Shown piece by piece: positions 28,638 through 36,402 of a stretch of DNA of 64,000 bases. The notes under the pieces are model-generated. The model searched no databases. It was not told the DNA's origin and saw only the letters and a list, made by a program, of their open reading frames with translations. The position numbers were made by a program, and so were the translations under genes. Location: assembly GCF_000763945.1 (NCBI RefSeq), contig NZ_JQFJ01000002.1, forward strand, positions 248,001-312,000, in the 5' to 3' direction. Origin of the DNA: Sphingopyxis sp. MWB1 (GTDB taxonomy: Bacteria; Pseudomonadota; Alphaproteobacteria; Sphingomonadales; Sphingomonadaceae). The first letter of the stretch is position 1, and each line of letters opens with the position of its first letter.

Positions 28638-29093
28638 GTGAGCGATACAGACATTGAATTTCGGCCGATTGAGACGGCCGACCTGCCCGCGCTTCGGCGG
28701 TGGTTCGGCGACAATGAACTGGCGCGGCGCCTGTCCTTTCCCGATGACATCTGGTTCGCACATGTGACCCGCGGGGCAGACGCAAGCTGCTGGGTCGCGG
28801 CGGCGGCGGGAACGCCGATTGCGCGGTTCCAGCTGGAGACGGCGGCGGGCGGTACTGCCTATATCGACATTGGTCTGCGCCCCGACCTGCGCGGGCAGGG
28901 GCTGGGGCGGCGCCTGCTTGAAGCGTTTTTGGCCGGCCCGGCCCGCTTTCATGCGCGGGTGGCGGCCTTCATTGAGCCGGACCATCATGCAAGCTTGCGC
29001 TGTTTTTCCGCATGCGGCTTTCGCCTGTCGTCCGAGGTCGATGCCGATGGCATGATCCGCGCAGATTGGACGGCGAAGGGCGAGGCTGCCTAG
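28638..29093 (+). CDS. GNAT family N-acetyltransferase
   Basis: Acetyl-CoA-dependent acetyltransferase of 151 residues, starting at a GTG ((M)SDTDIEFRPIETADLPALRR). The acetyl-CoA-binding motif A is DIGLRPDLRGQGLGRRLLEAF (Q/RxxGxG/A core RGQGLG), followed by EPDHHASLRCFSACGFRLSS, typical of the RimJ/AAC(6') branch. The substrate cannot be predicted. Codon use matches its neighbours. Confidence 0.88.
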   Translation: MSDTDIEFRPIETADLPALRRWFGDNELARRLSFPDDIWFAHVTRGADASCWVAAAAGTPIARFQLETAAGGTAYIDIGLRPDLRGQGLGRRLLEAFLAGPARFHARVAAFIEPDHHASLRCFSACGFRLSSEVDADGMIRADWTAKGEAA

Positions 29094-29121
29094 GATATGG
29101 CCGCCGGGGCCGCGTCCGCCC

Positions 29122-30138
29122 TTAAAGGCGCACCAGCATCTTGCCGATATTTTGTCCTGCAAACAGACCGCCGAAGGCGGTGGGTGCTGATTCGAGCCCG
29201 TCGTGCACGGTTTCGCGCATCTGAACCGCTCCGCTGGCGATCAGCCCGCCCATATCGGCGTAAAATTCCTCCATATAGCGGCTGAACAGATCCGAGTAGA
29301 TAAAGCCTTCCATGCGGATGCGGGCGGCGATGGCGCGTCCGATATAACGCAGCGGTTGCGGGGCGGCGCCATTATAGATGTCGATCATCCCGCAGAGTGC
29401 AAAGCGGGCAAAGCCATTGGCCGTCGCGAGCGCGGCGTCGAGATGTTCGCCGCCGACATTGTCGAAATAAACGTCGATGCCGGGCTTGCCGAGCCGCGTA
29501 AGGGCGCCGCGAAGCTGATCCAGAACGCCGCCCTGTTTATAGTCGAAGACGGCGTCAGCGCCGAGGTCGCGCACCCACTCCCCTTTTTCCGGGCCGCCCG
29601 CCGAGGCGATGACGGTCATTTCCCGCGCCTTGGCCAGTTGCACCACCGCCGAGCCAACCGCGCCCGCTGCGGCGGACACAAAGACAACATCGCCCGGCCG
29701 CGCGGCGGCCACCTGGAGCAGGCCGATCCACGCGGTGCCCCCTGTCAGCCCCATATTATGGAGAAAGCATTGCGGCTTTATCCCGCTGTCGAGCCATTGG
29801 ACGGGAAGCAGGCGCGGCATATGGTCGAGGGTGATGATGCCCCCGTCGCGCCAGCCGCCTAGATGAAGAATGAGATCGCCCGGCGCAAAACCTTCAATAC
29901 GGCTTTCGAGCACTTCGCCGATGGCGCCCCCCGTTAGCGGCGTGTCGAGCGGATAGGCGGGGGCGTAGCTTGCCCCCTCATTCATCCGGCCCCGCATATA
30001 GGGATCGACCGACAGCCAATGGTTGCGAACCCGAAGCTGATCCTCGCCCAGCGGAAGATCGGGAAGGTCGCGCAAGGCAAAATTATCGGCGGAGGGCAAT
30101 CCAGTCGGACGCGACGTTAAAAACCATGCTTTGGCCAT
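29122..30138 (-). CDS. NADP-dependent oxidoreductase (CurA/YncB-type medium-chain reductase)
   Basis: A 338-residue zinc-independent MDR of the leukotriene B4 12-hydroxydehydrogenase / NADPH-dependent alkenal reductase group. Diagnostic segments are HWLSVDPYMRGRMNEGASYA at the N-terminus, NMGLTGGTAWIGLLQVAAAR, the Rossmann motif VFVSAAAGAVGSAVVQLAKA, then YFDNVGGEHLDAALA and FALCGMIDIYNG. It reduces alpha,beta-unsaturated carbonyls with NADPH, a detoxification role. Monocistronic, with GGGGG just upstream of the ATG. Confidence 0.92.
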   Translation of the reverse strand: MAKAWFLTSRPTGLPSADNFALRDLPDLPLGEDQLRVRNHWLSVDPYMRGRMNEGASYAPAYPLDTPLTGGAIGEVLESRIEGFAPGDLILHLGGWRDGGIITLDHMPRLLPVQWLDSGIKPQCFLHNMGLTGGTAWIGLLQVAAARPGDVVFVSAAAGAVGSAVVQLAKAREMTVIASAGGPEKGEWVRDLGADAVFDYKQGGVLDQLRGALTRLGKPGIDVYFDNVGGEHLDAALATANGFARFALCGMIDIYNGAAPQPLRYIGRAIAARIRMEGFIYSDLFSRYMEEFYADMGGLIASGAVQMRETVHDGLESAPTAFGGLFAGQNIGKMLVRL

Positions 30139-30238
30139 AGTCCCCCAACCCCCTTTTTGATGCCGCCCCAGCGCATGTCGGCCATTGGTGAGAAAGCCGT
30201 TGCCACTGTCAAGCGGGATCGTTAAGACCCCGCGGTCC

Positions 30239-30314
30239 GGGGCCGTAGCTCAGATGGGAGAGCGCTGCAATCGCACTGCAGAGGTCAGGGGTTCGATTCC
30301 CCTCGGCTCCACCA
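30239..30314 (+). tRNA. tRNA-Ala (anticodon CGC)
   Basis: A 76-nt cloverleaf. The acceptor GGGGCCG pairs with CGGCTCC (one G-U), the D stem is GCTC/GAGC, the anticodon stem CTGCA/TGCAG holds loop ATCGCAC (anticodon CGC, reading GCG), and the T arm is AGGGG-TTCGATT-CCCCT. CCA is encoded. No other tRNA is adjacent. Confidence 0.96.
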
Positions 30315-30412
30315 ATTTTCGAATATAACGGATATTATGCTGTGCGTGCGCGCTGGGGTATGGCCATTCCTCCGTTGCTTTGAAAAGCAGGCAGCGATCC
30401 GGTACTCAAATT

Positions 30413-30523
30413 CCCCACCCTTATTGCGATCCCGGCGTAGCCGGGGGAAGCAATCTGCAGCCAGCGTCTTTCGAATGGCCGACGGCTGGAGATTGCTTCG
30501 CTTTGCTCGCAATAAGGGTGGGG
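30413..30523. repeat. 111-bp nested inverted repeat
   Basis: The outer arms are perfect over 17 bp (30413-30429 and 30507-30523; CCCCACCCTTATTGCGA and its complement). The inner arms, AAGCAATCT-CAGCC and GGCTG-AGATTGCTT, are nested inside with a short unique centre. The GATTGCTTCG...TCGCAAT portion resembles segments near 3207 and 18196, so this is a family element. It lies between tRNA-Ala and the 3' end of tonB, where it could also act as a terminator for both. Confidence 0.8.
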
Positions 30524-30549
30524 AGGCGGATCAAGTGGTGTGCGGGCCT

Positions 30550-31272
30550 TTAGCGGCGGCGTTCGAGCCACCAGCTTTGGCGCCAGCCATAGGGGCTGGC
30601 GATGGCTTCACCGCGATTGTTGGTCGCGGGGCGAAAGCGAAATCGCTGTTCAATCAGGCGGCAGGTGGTCGCGTCGATGGCGGTGTCGCCGCTGGAGCGT
30701 GAGACACGGCAACCAGTGACGCGCCCATCGGGCTGGACAGTAAAGCGCACTTCCACATCTCCTCCCACTTTGGCGCGGCTGGCCAAGGGGGGATAATCGC
30801 TGTCGCGGATTGTGCCGCTGCGCCAGGCAGGGCGTGTACCGCCGCCCGTGCCGCTGCCCGCCCCTCCCGCGCCGCGCCCGTCGCCCTGACCCCCGGCGCC
30901 GGTGCCCGGGCCGGGATCAGGCGCTGCGCCGGCTGAGGACTCATCGCCGCTACCTGGGGTCGGTGCGGCGGCGACCGGCGGCGTGACAGGGGGCAGCTTG
31001 GAAGGGGCGGCAAGGACGGGCGCGGGATCAGCGCGCTTGTTGGGCGCGGAGGCCGCGCCGCTTGCCGCATCGTCGGGCTGTTGGGGCGGGGGCGGTGGCT
31101 CGGGCGGGGGCGGGGCGGGAATGGCGATGGCGGTGATCGTCTCCCCCGCTTTGCGGACTACGGCGAAATCGAGGCCGCGCGCCAGCATAAAGCCCACGCC
31201 GCCGACGACAGCCAGCACGGCGACGGCCGAAATGAGCCTTTGCCGCGGTGAAATCCGCCCGCTGTATCGCAT
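30550..31272 (-). CDS. Energy transducer TonB family protein
   Basis: A 240-residue periplasm-spanning protein. One N-terminal helix (about 14-30, ISAVAVLAVVGGVGFMLARG) anchors it; a proline/alanine/glycine-rich linker (PPPPEPPPPPQQPDDAASG, GTGAGGQGDGRGAGGAGSG) spans the periplasm; and the C-terminal TonB domain (about 155-240) has YPPLASRAKVGGDVEVRFTV and DGRVTGCRVSRSSGD. TonB couples proton motive force from ExbBD to outer-membrane receptors. exbB/exbD are not next to it. The glycine-rich rather than purely Pro/Lys linker is typical of sphingomonads. Confidence 0.9.
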   Translation of the reverse strand: MRYSGRISPRQRLISAVAVLAVVGGVGFMLARGLDFAVVRKAGETITAIAIPAPPPPEPPPPPQQPDDAASGAASAPNKRADPAPVLAAPSKLPPVTPPVAAAPTPGSGDESSAGAAPDPGPGTGAGGQGDGRGAGGAGSGTGGGTRPAWRSGTIRDSDYPPLASRAKVGGDVEVRFTVQPDGRVTGCRVSRSSGDTAIDATTCRLIEQRFRFRPATNNRGEAIASPYGWRQSWWLERRR

Positions 31273-31321
31273 AGCGCCCCCTCAGCCTGTGACGCAGGCC
31301 GAACCGTCGCCGCCCGGCCCG

Positions 31322-32191
31322 TTACAAAAAATTGTCGAGTGTCGCCATGAAACGCTCGAACTGATCATGGTGCAACCAGTGACCGGCATTTTCAAATTCG
31401 ATCACCTTTGCATGGTTGAAATGCCCGATGCGGCCATCGCGTTCCGGATTGGAGGCCCAGCTATTTGCTCCGTACAGCAGCAGGGTCGGGCAGGCGATCG
31501 CCGACCAGAGCGATTCGATATCCGCCTGGGGCATGTCGAATCCCGACCAGATGTTCAGATAGTTATCGAATTTCCAGCTCCAGCTTCCATCTTCATTGCG
31601 GCTGACGCCATGGATGGTGAGGTGCCGCGCTTGTTCGGGGGTCAGATAGCTGTTTTCGCCCATCATCCGGGCGAGCGCATCGTCTAGCGTCGCATAACGG
31701 CGGGGCGTGCGGCCCGCCGCCTGGCGTTTTTCGTCGATCCATTTGCGGAAGCGTTCGGCGAAGGGCGTGGCGGCGCGTTCGGCGAGCATTTTGGGGGAGG
31801 GGCCAAGGCCTTCAATCGCCACCAGCTTGGCGACATTTTTGGGATAAAGCCCAGCATAGCGCAGCGCGACATTGCCGCCCATCGAATGGGCGACGATGGA
31901 AACAGGGGCGAGATCAAGCTGGTGAACAAGCTGCGCCAGATCATAGACGAAGCCGTCCATCGGATAATTGCCATCGGGCGACCAGGCGCTGTCGCCATGG
32001 CCGCGCAGATCGGGGGCGATGATGTGAAAGCGGTCCCGCAGCCGTTCGGCCACCCAATCCCAATTGCGACAATGGTCGCGCCCGCCATGGATCAGCAGAA
32101 GCGGGGGCGCGGCGTCATTACCCCAATCGACATAGTGAAGCTTCAACCGTTGCGAGATGAAGCTGTTCGACGTCGGGCCTGTGCCTGCCAT
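31322..32191 (-). CDS. Alpha/beta hydrolase
   Basis: Alpha/beta-fold hydrolase of 289 residues. The oxyanion region is LLLIHGGRDHCRNWDWVAE, then IIAPDLRGHGDSAWSPDG, and the nucleophile elbow is AHSMGG (Ser in HSMGGN). A late His in ENAGHWLHHDQFERF completes the triad. The pattern resembles haloalkane dehalogenase/epoxide-hydrolase-like esterases, and the substrate is unknown. The ATG at 32191 (MAGTGPTSN) has GGGGAG seven bases upstream and is preferred over a start five codons earlier. Confidence 0.88.
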   Translation of the reverse strand: MAGTGPTSNSFISQRLKLHYVDWGNDAAPPLLLIHGGRDHCRNWDWVAERLRDRFHIIAPDLRGHGDSAWSPDGNYPMDGFVYDLAQLVHQLDLAPVSIVAHSMGGNVALRYAGLYPKNVAKLVAIEGLGPSPKMLAERAATPFAERFRKWIDEKRQAAGRTPRRYATLDDALARMMGENSYLTPEQARHLTIHGVSRNEDGSWSWKFDNYLNIWSGFDMPQADIESLWSAIACPTLLLYGANSWASNPERDGRIGHFNHAKVIEFENAGHWLHHDQFERFMATLDNFL

Positions 32192-32353
32192 GCTGATTCT
32201 CCCCAATTTAATTCGGTTTCAAAAGGCCACGGAACAGGGTTCCGTCAACCCCTTGAGGAAAAGAGAGGGAAGGGAGGCGGGCCGGACGCCCGCGCCAGGG
32301 GCAGGTTTGACCCTGGGGCCAACCGCCTTGTTTTTCGGGGAATGAAAGGGAAA

Positions 32354-32428
32354 TGGTGGGCGTGGCAAGGATTGAACTTGCGACCCCTGCGATGTCAACA
32401 CAGTGCTCTACCACTGAGCTACACGCCC
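32354..32428 (-). tRNA. tRNA-Val (anticodon GAC)
   Basis: A 75-nt cloverleaf on the minus strand. Acceptor GGGCGTG pairs with CACGCCC; D stem GCTC/GAGC; anticodon loop TTGACAT (GAC, reading GUC/GUU); T loop TTCAATC; discriminator A and an encoded CCA. The cpdR gene lies 75 bp upstream and the hydrolase start 162 bp downstream. Confidence 0.95.
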
Positions 32429-32503
32429 ACATGTTTCCGGGGTGACGCGGCCCTTAAAGCGCTTGGCGCGGGCTGGCAAGCCCTTCGCGCCCCTTCGATG
32501 AAA

Positions 32504-32881
32504 TTATTGTTGGCTGGACTGGCGGCTGACGCCGAACATGCTGTCGACTTCGCGCACCAGATCCTTGAGGTGGAAGGGCTTGGAAAGCATCTTGGCCTGG
32601 GGGACCTGATCTTCGGCGCGCAGCGTGACGGCCGCAAAACCGGTGATGAACATCACCTGCGTATCGGGGGATACTTTGGCGCAATGCTGCGCCAGTTCGA
32701 TCCCGTCCATTTCGGGCATGACAATATCCGACAGCAAAAGGTCGAAAGTGCCCGAATCGAGCAGCGGAGCCGCCGCCGTTCCGCGATCGACCGATGTGAC
32801 GTCATAGCCGCTCTGCACCAGCGCACGCTCCAGATAACCACGCATCGCGGCGTCATCCTCGGCGAGCAAAATCCGAATCAT
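32504..32881 (-). CDS. cpdR: Response regulator CpdR (single receiver domain)
   Basis: Stand-alone receiver of 125 residues. The acidic pair is Glu8/Asp9-Asp10 (ILLAEDD), the phosphoacceptor Asp52 in LLSDIVMPEMDG, the conserved Thr80 in MFITGFAAV, and Lys101 in LSKPFHLKDLV. The segments MFITGFAAV and LSKPFHLKDLVREVD match Caulobacter CpdR closely. In Caulobacter the unphosphorylated form localises ClpXP to the pole and primes degradation of CtrA-pathway proteins. No output domain is present. ATG 32881 (MIRILLAEDD) was chosen as the family start. It is divergent from the N-formylglutamate amidohydrolase gene. Confidence 0.93.
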   Translation of the reverse strand: MIRILLAEDDAAMRGYLERALVQSGYDVTSVDRGTAAAPLLDSGTFDLLLSDIVMPEMDGIELAQHCAKVSPDTQVMFITGFAAVTLRAEDQVPQAKMLSKPFHLKDLVREVDSMFGVSRQSSQQ

Positions 32882-33013
32882 AGTGAAAATATCCCCCATC
32901 CGACCGAATCCCCACGGTCGCGCGATCATGACGTCCCGCGCGCCATAGTGCGAGACCTTTAACAAATTGCCGTGACACTGGCTTTGTTACCGCATTTTTG
33001 GCACGGATATGCG

Positions 33014-33886
33014 ATGAATGGCCTCGCTGCCCAGGAAAAGTCGATCCATGTGGACCGTCCGGCTAACGCCGGCCCGGTTGTCGTGTCGGTGCCGCATGCC
33101 GGACGCATTTACCCCCCCGAACTGTTGGCAGCCGCGCGGGTCGACAAGCCGGTATTGGAAAGGCTGGAAGACCGCTGGTGCGATTTGATCGCCGCCGAAG
33201 CGAGCGCGGCGGGTGCGGTGGTGGTGCGGGCGTTGTGGGCGCGCGCCGTTGCCGACTGTAACCGCGGCGAAGGACAGATGGCCCCTGCGGAGGTTGCCCC
33301 CGCGATGCGGCCTCGCTTCACCGCGCCGGGGCGAAAGGAGCGTGCGGGGCTTGGGGTGGTGCCGACGCGGATTGCGGGCGCCGGACCGCTGTGGACCCGG
33401 ACCGTTGATGAGGCGAGTTTTGAATGGCGGCTGACGCATTTGCACCGCCCCTATCATCGAAGGCTGGCCGAAGAGATTGAGGCCGCGCGCAGGCGGCACG
33501 GCAGAGCGATATTGATTGATCTGCACAGCATGCCGCCAATCGCGCGGGGACAGCCGGGGCATGGGGCGCAAATTGTCGTGGGTGATCATTTTGGCGAGTC
33601 CTGTGTCCCTTGGCTTTCCGACCTGGCGATCGACATGGCGGCGCGGCTAGGCGGCCCTGTCGCGCGCAACCAGCCCTATGCAGGCGGACATATTCTTCAC
33701 GTCCACGGGCGTCCGCAGCGCGGTATCGATGCGATACAGATTGAAATCGACCGCAGCCTCTATCTGACGGCTGCGCGTCAGCCCGATGAGGCGCAGGTCG
33801 CCCGGCTGGCCCGCTGGTTTGCCGCGCTGGTTCTGGAAGCGGGGCGCGGAGCCCAATATGGGACGGAGCCGCTGGCCGCCGAATAA
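33014..33886 (+). CDS. N-formylglutamate amidohydrolase family protein
   Basis: Metal-dependent amidohydrolase of 290 residues (PF05013). Motifs are VVVSVPHAGRIYPPELL with the first histidine, DRWCDLIAAEASAAGAVVVR, DCNRGEG, LIDLHSMPP, and the C-terminal NQPYAGGHILHVHG with metal/substrate histidines. It hydrolyses N-formyl-L-glutamate or a related N-acyl amino acid. The ATG at 33014 (MNGLAAQEKSIH) is preferred; a GTG at 32972 would add 14 residues. The 132 bp to the divergent cpdR start hold both promoters. Confidence 0.86.
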   Translation: MNGLAAQEKSIHVDRPANAGPVVVSVPHAGRIYPPELLAAARVDKPVLERLEDRWCDLIAAEASAAGAVVVRALWARAVADCNRGEGQMAPAEVAPAMRPRFTAPGRKERAGLGVVPTRIAGAGPLWTRTVDEASFEWRLTHLHRPYHRRLAEEIEAARRRHGRAILIDLHSMPPIARGQPGHGAQIVVGDHFGESCVPWLSDLAIDMAARLGGPVARNQPYAGGHILHVHGRPQRGIDAIQIEIDRSLYLTAARQPDEAQVARLARWFAALVLEAGRGAQYGTEPLAAE

Positions 33887-33916
33887 AAAAACCACCCCAT
33901 ATCGAAATATGAGGTG
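33885..33916 (-). terminator. Rho-independent terminator on the minus strand
   Basis: Read on the minus strand, CCACCTCATAT-TTCG-ATATGGGGTGG forms an 11-bp stem with one C-A mismatch and a TTCG tetraloop, followed directly by seven T residues (the A-run at 33885-33891 on the plus strand). It terminates transcripts of the GNAT gene that ends at 34046. It also overlaps the last two bases of the N-formylglutamate amidohydrolase stop codon, so the stem could serve that gene too. Confidence 0.75.
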
Positions 33917-34045
33917 GCCAGGGTCCAGGGAGGACGCGCCCTGTCTTACGACAAGGCACTCACCGCAGTGGAAAGGGGGTAACCACAGCGGGTAAAAAAC
34001 AATCTAGGATGAGTTGTCCCGCAAAACAAGGGGCGGGAGAAAATC

Positions 34046-34510
34046 TCATTCCAAGGGCGCATCACGGTCCAGAGCGAGGCGGATATTGGCGAAGGGCAGG
34101 CCTTCGTCGTCGACATCGCGGCGAGAGATTTCGCGAAACCCCAGCGCCGCGTAAAAGGCGCGCGCGCCATGGTTGTCGGCGTAAACTTCGAGCGATAACC
34201 GCCCCTTGAGCGCCAGTGCATGGGCAATCAGTGCGCGCCCCGCGCCACGCCCCTGCGCCTCGGGCGTGACGAACAGCCCACCGACATGCTCGCCCAGCAG
34301 GCCGATGAAGGCGATAGGGTGATCCTTGATGCAGGCGACCCAATTTTCAGCCTGCTCGAGATAAATATCCTCGACTGCCCGCTGTTGCTGGCGCAGCCTT
34401 TCTTCGCTGAGAAAAGGGTGGGCGCGGCGCGAGGCTTCGTACCAGATGGACGACAGGAGGCTCTTGTCCGCAGCCCGATAGGCGCGGATCGATAGCGATA
34501 TATTTTTCAT
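34046..34510 (-). CDS. GNAT family N-acetyltransferase
   Basis: Acetyltransferase of 154 residues starting MKNISLSIRAYRAADKSLL. Acetyl-CoA binding is shown by GGLFVTPEAQGRGAGRALIA (Q-G-R-G-A-G core) followed by LEVYADNHGARAFYAALGFR, the YjaB/RimI-like arrangement. The substrate is unknown. A GGAA element lies nine bases upstream of the ATG; an upstream in-frame ATG seven codons earlier is less likely. A Rho-independent terminator lies about 130 bp downstream. Confidence 0.88.
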   Translation of the reverse strand: MKNISLSIRAYRAADKSLLSSIWYEASRRAHPFLSEERLRQQQRAVEDIYLEQAENWVACIKDHPIAFIGLLGEHVGGLFVTPEAQGRGAGRALIAHALALKGRLSLEVYADNHGARAFYAALGFREISRRDVDDEGLPFANIRLALDRDAPLE

Positions 34511-34639
34511 GATTAGAAATTCCACGAACATACACAGTAAGGCGGCGCGAAGGCCGGAATTGGTCCGCTTTAGCGGGGCAATATCATTTACTGCGCATCA
34601 AACTCCGTGGCTGGCCGACCGGAGGGTCCGGCGGAAAAC

Positions 34640-34716
34640 TGGTCGGGGAGAGAGGATTCGAACCTCCGGCCCCTGCCTCCCGAAGACAGTGCTCTACCAG
34701 GCTGAGCTACTCCCCG
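34640..34716 (-). tRNA. tRNA-Pro (anticodon CGG)
   Basis: A 77-nt minus-strand cloverleaf. Acceptor CGGGGAG/CTCCCCG, D stem GCTC/GAGC, anticodon stem CTGTC/GGCAG with loop TTCGGGA (CGG, reading CCG), T arm with TTCGAAT, discriminator A and encoded CCA. The short RadC-like gene ends 104 bp away on its 5' side. Confidence 0.95.
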
Positions 34717-34820
34717 ACCGATGCCGCACCGGTTTCCCGGTGCGAAGGCAGGGCGGTCCTCTAGACGCGCTTTGGGCGAACTTCAAGCGCCAATCGTACG
34801 GGAGGAAAGCGATCGGCGGA

Positions 34821-35249
34821 TCAGAGCAGCGCGGCGCGGCGAAAACTGAAATGTCCATTTTCGACAAAGATCAGATGGTCGGCAAGCTCAATGCCCAATG
34901 AGGCAAGGAGAGCCGCCGCCTTTTGTGTGCAGCGGCGGTCAGCGTCGCTCGGCCAAGGGGTGCCCGAGGGATGGTTGTGGGCCATGACGACATGATGGAC
35001 CCCGTCGCGGCTCAGCGCTCGCCAGCAGCGCGAAGGCACAGCGCACAGATCGGCCTTTTCCGGCCGTGTCGTTTCAACCCCAAGCAAGCGGCCATAGGCA
35101 TCGAAGCCAAGGAGGATGAGGCGCTCCTTCCCGGCAGGAAAGCGGGGGCGCAACAGGCAGGCCGTGACATCATCCTCCTGCGCGCGGCGGACGAAACCAG
35201 CCTCCAGAGCGGGAGCGGCGGCGGGGATATTCGAAAGGGTGGTAAGCAT
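34821..35249 (-). CDS. RadC-like JAB domain protein (short form)
   Basis: A 142-residue protein holding only the JAB1/MPN metalloprotease-like domain of RadC. The JAMM core is AHNHPSGTPWPSDAD with His91, His93 and Asp102, followed by GIELADHLIFVENGHFSFR. Full RadC/YicR proteins carry an N-terminal helix-hairpin-helix region that is absent here; the segment before residue 40 does not resemble it. Short forms like this often occur near mobile DNA. The start, ATG 35249 (MLTTLSNIPAAAP), is 120 bp from the divergent thyA start. The function of RadC is itself uncertain. Confidence 0.82.
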   Translation of the reverse strand: MLTTLSNIPAAAPALEAGFVRRAQEDDVTACLLRPRFPAGKERLILLGFDAYGRLLGVETTRPEKADLCAVPSRCWRALSRDGVHHVVMAHNHPSGTPWPSDADRRCTQKAAALLASLGIELADHLIFVENGHFSFRRAALL

Positions 35250-35369
35250 GAACCGGCCTGTGCCCCGGGGCGGCGAGACCCCCAAGCGGTGAATGACCCA
35301 TTTCGGAGTGAGCGATGGCTCTTGCCCGCGCGCGCCTCGCCCCCTAGCAGAGAGACGACGGAGAGATTG

Positions 35370-36305
35370 TTGACCGATTCCATCCATTATGAACTGCAAT
35401 ATCTTGACCTGATGCGCCGCATCTGGACCGGGGGTGACGAACGGGTTGATCGCACCGGCGTCGGCACGCGCTCGCTTTTTGGCGAGACGATGCGATTCTC
35501 TCTGCGCGATGACGCGATCCCGCTGCTTACCACCAAGCGCGTTTACTGGAAAACCGCGCTGCGCGAGCTTTTGTGGTTCCTGACCGGTGACACCAATATT
35601 CGCGCGCTGGTCTCGCAAGGTGTGCGGATCTGGACCGACTGGCCGCTCGACCGCTATCGCCGCGAGACGGGCGAAGCGATCAGCGCCGAGGAATTTGAGC
35701 GGCGCATCATCGGCGATGATGCTTTTGCTGCGGCCTGGGGCGACCTTGGCCCCGTTTATGGCCATCAATGGGTGAATTGGCCGCTTTATGAAGCCGCGGA
35801 GGGCGGGCTGTTCCGGCGCGCCGAGGCGGGGCATAACCAGATTGCCGCGCTGATCGCGTCGCTGCGGAACAATCCGGGGTCGCGCCGCCATATTTTCACC
35901 GCCTGGAATGTCGCCGATCTGAACCAGATGGCGCTACCCCCTTGTCACATGACCTATCAATTTCATGTGCGCAGCGACGGCGGCCTCTCCTGCCTTCTGT
36001 TTCAGCGTTCGTGCGATCTGGGCCTTGGCTTCGCTTTCAATATTTTCGAGGCGGCGCTGCTGACGCGGATGATCGCAGAGCAGTGCGGCCTTCACGCGCA
36101 TGAACTTGTTTGGACCGGCGGTGACGTTCATCTTTATCTGAACCATGGCGAATTGGTCGAAGAGCAACTCAAGCGCACGCCGGAGGGCGCGCCCAGGCTG
36201 CGCATCCTGCGCCGCCCGGCCTCGATTTTCGACTATAAATTCGAGGATTTCGCGGTCGAAGCCTATACACCGCAGGCGCATATCCCGGCGCCCGTCGCGG
36301 TCTGA
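35370..36305 (+). CDS. thyA: Thymidylate synthase
   Basis: Converts dUMP to dTMP with methylene-tetrahydrofolate; 311 residues. RVDRTGVGTRSLFG binds phosphate, LRELLWFLTGDTNI follows, the nucleophile is Cys192 in LPPCHMTYQF, and LSCLLFQRSCDLGLG, FNIFEAAL and DVHLYLNH complete the site. An insert of about 45 residues (RETGEAISAEEFERRIIGDD region) is present as in longer ThyA forms. The start appears to be TTG at 35370 (a second TTG precedes it), with GGAG six bases upstream; MTDSIHYELQYLDLM is the family N-terminus. The reading frame continues far upstream without family similarity. Confidence 0.95.
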   Translation: MTDSIHYELQYLDLMRRIWTGGDERVDRTGVGTRSLFGETMRFSLRDDAIPLLTTKRVYWKTALRELLWFLTGDTNIRALVSQGVRIWTDWPLDRYRRETGEAISAEEFERRIIGDDAFAAAWGDLGPVYGHQWVNWPLYEAAEGGLFRRAEAGHNQIAALIASLRNNPGSRRHIFTAWNVADLNQMALPPCHMTYQFHVRSDGGLSCLLFQRSCDLGLGFAFNIFEAALLTRMIAEQCGLHAHELVWTGGDVHLYLNHGELVEEQLKRTPEGAPRLRILRRPASIFDYKFEDFAVEAYTPQAHIPAPVAV

Positions 36306-36402
36306 ACGCGCATATTGCAATGAGTTGGCGTCGGTAATATTATGTCGCCACATTGAAATATAACTAGACAGCGCGATGATTCGCGCTGGAAGGGAAGATG
36401 AT

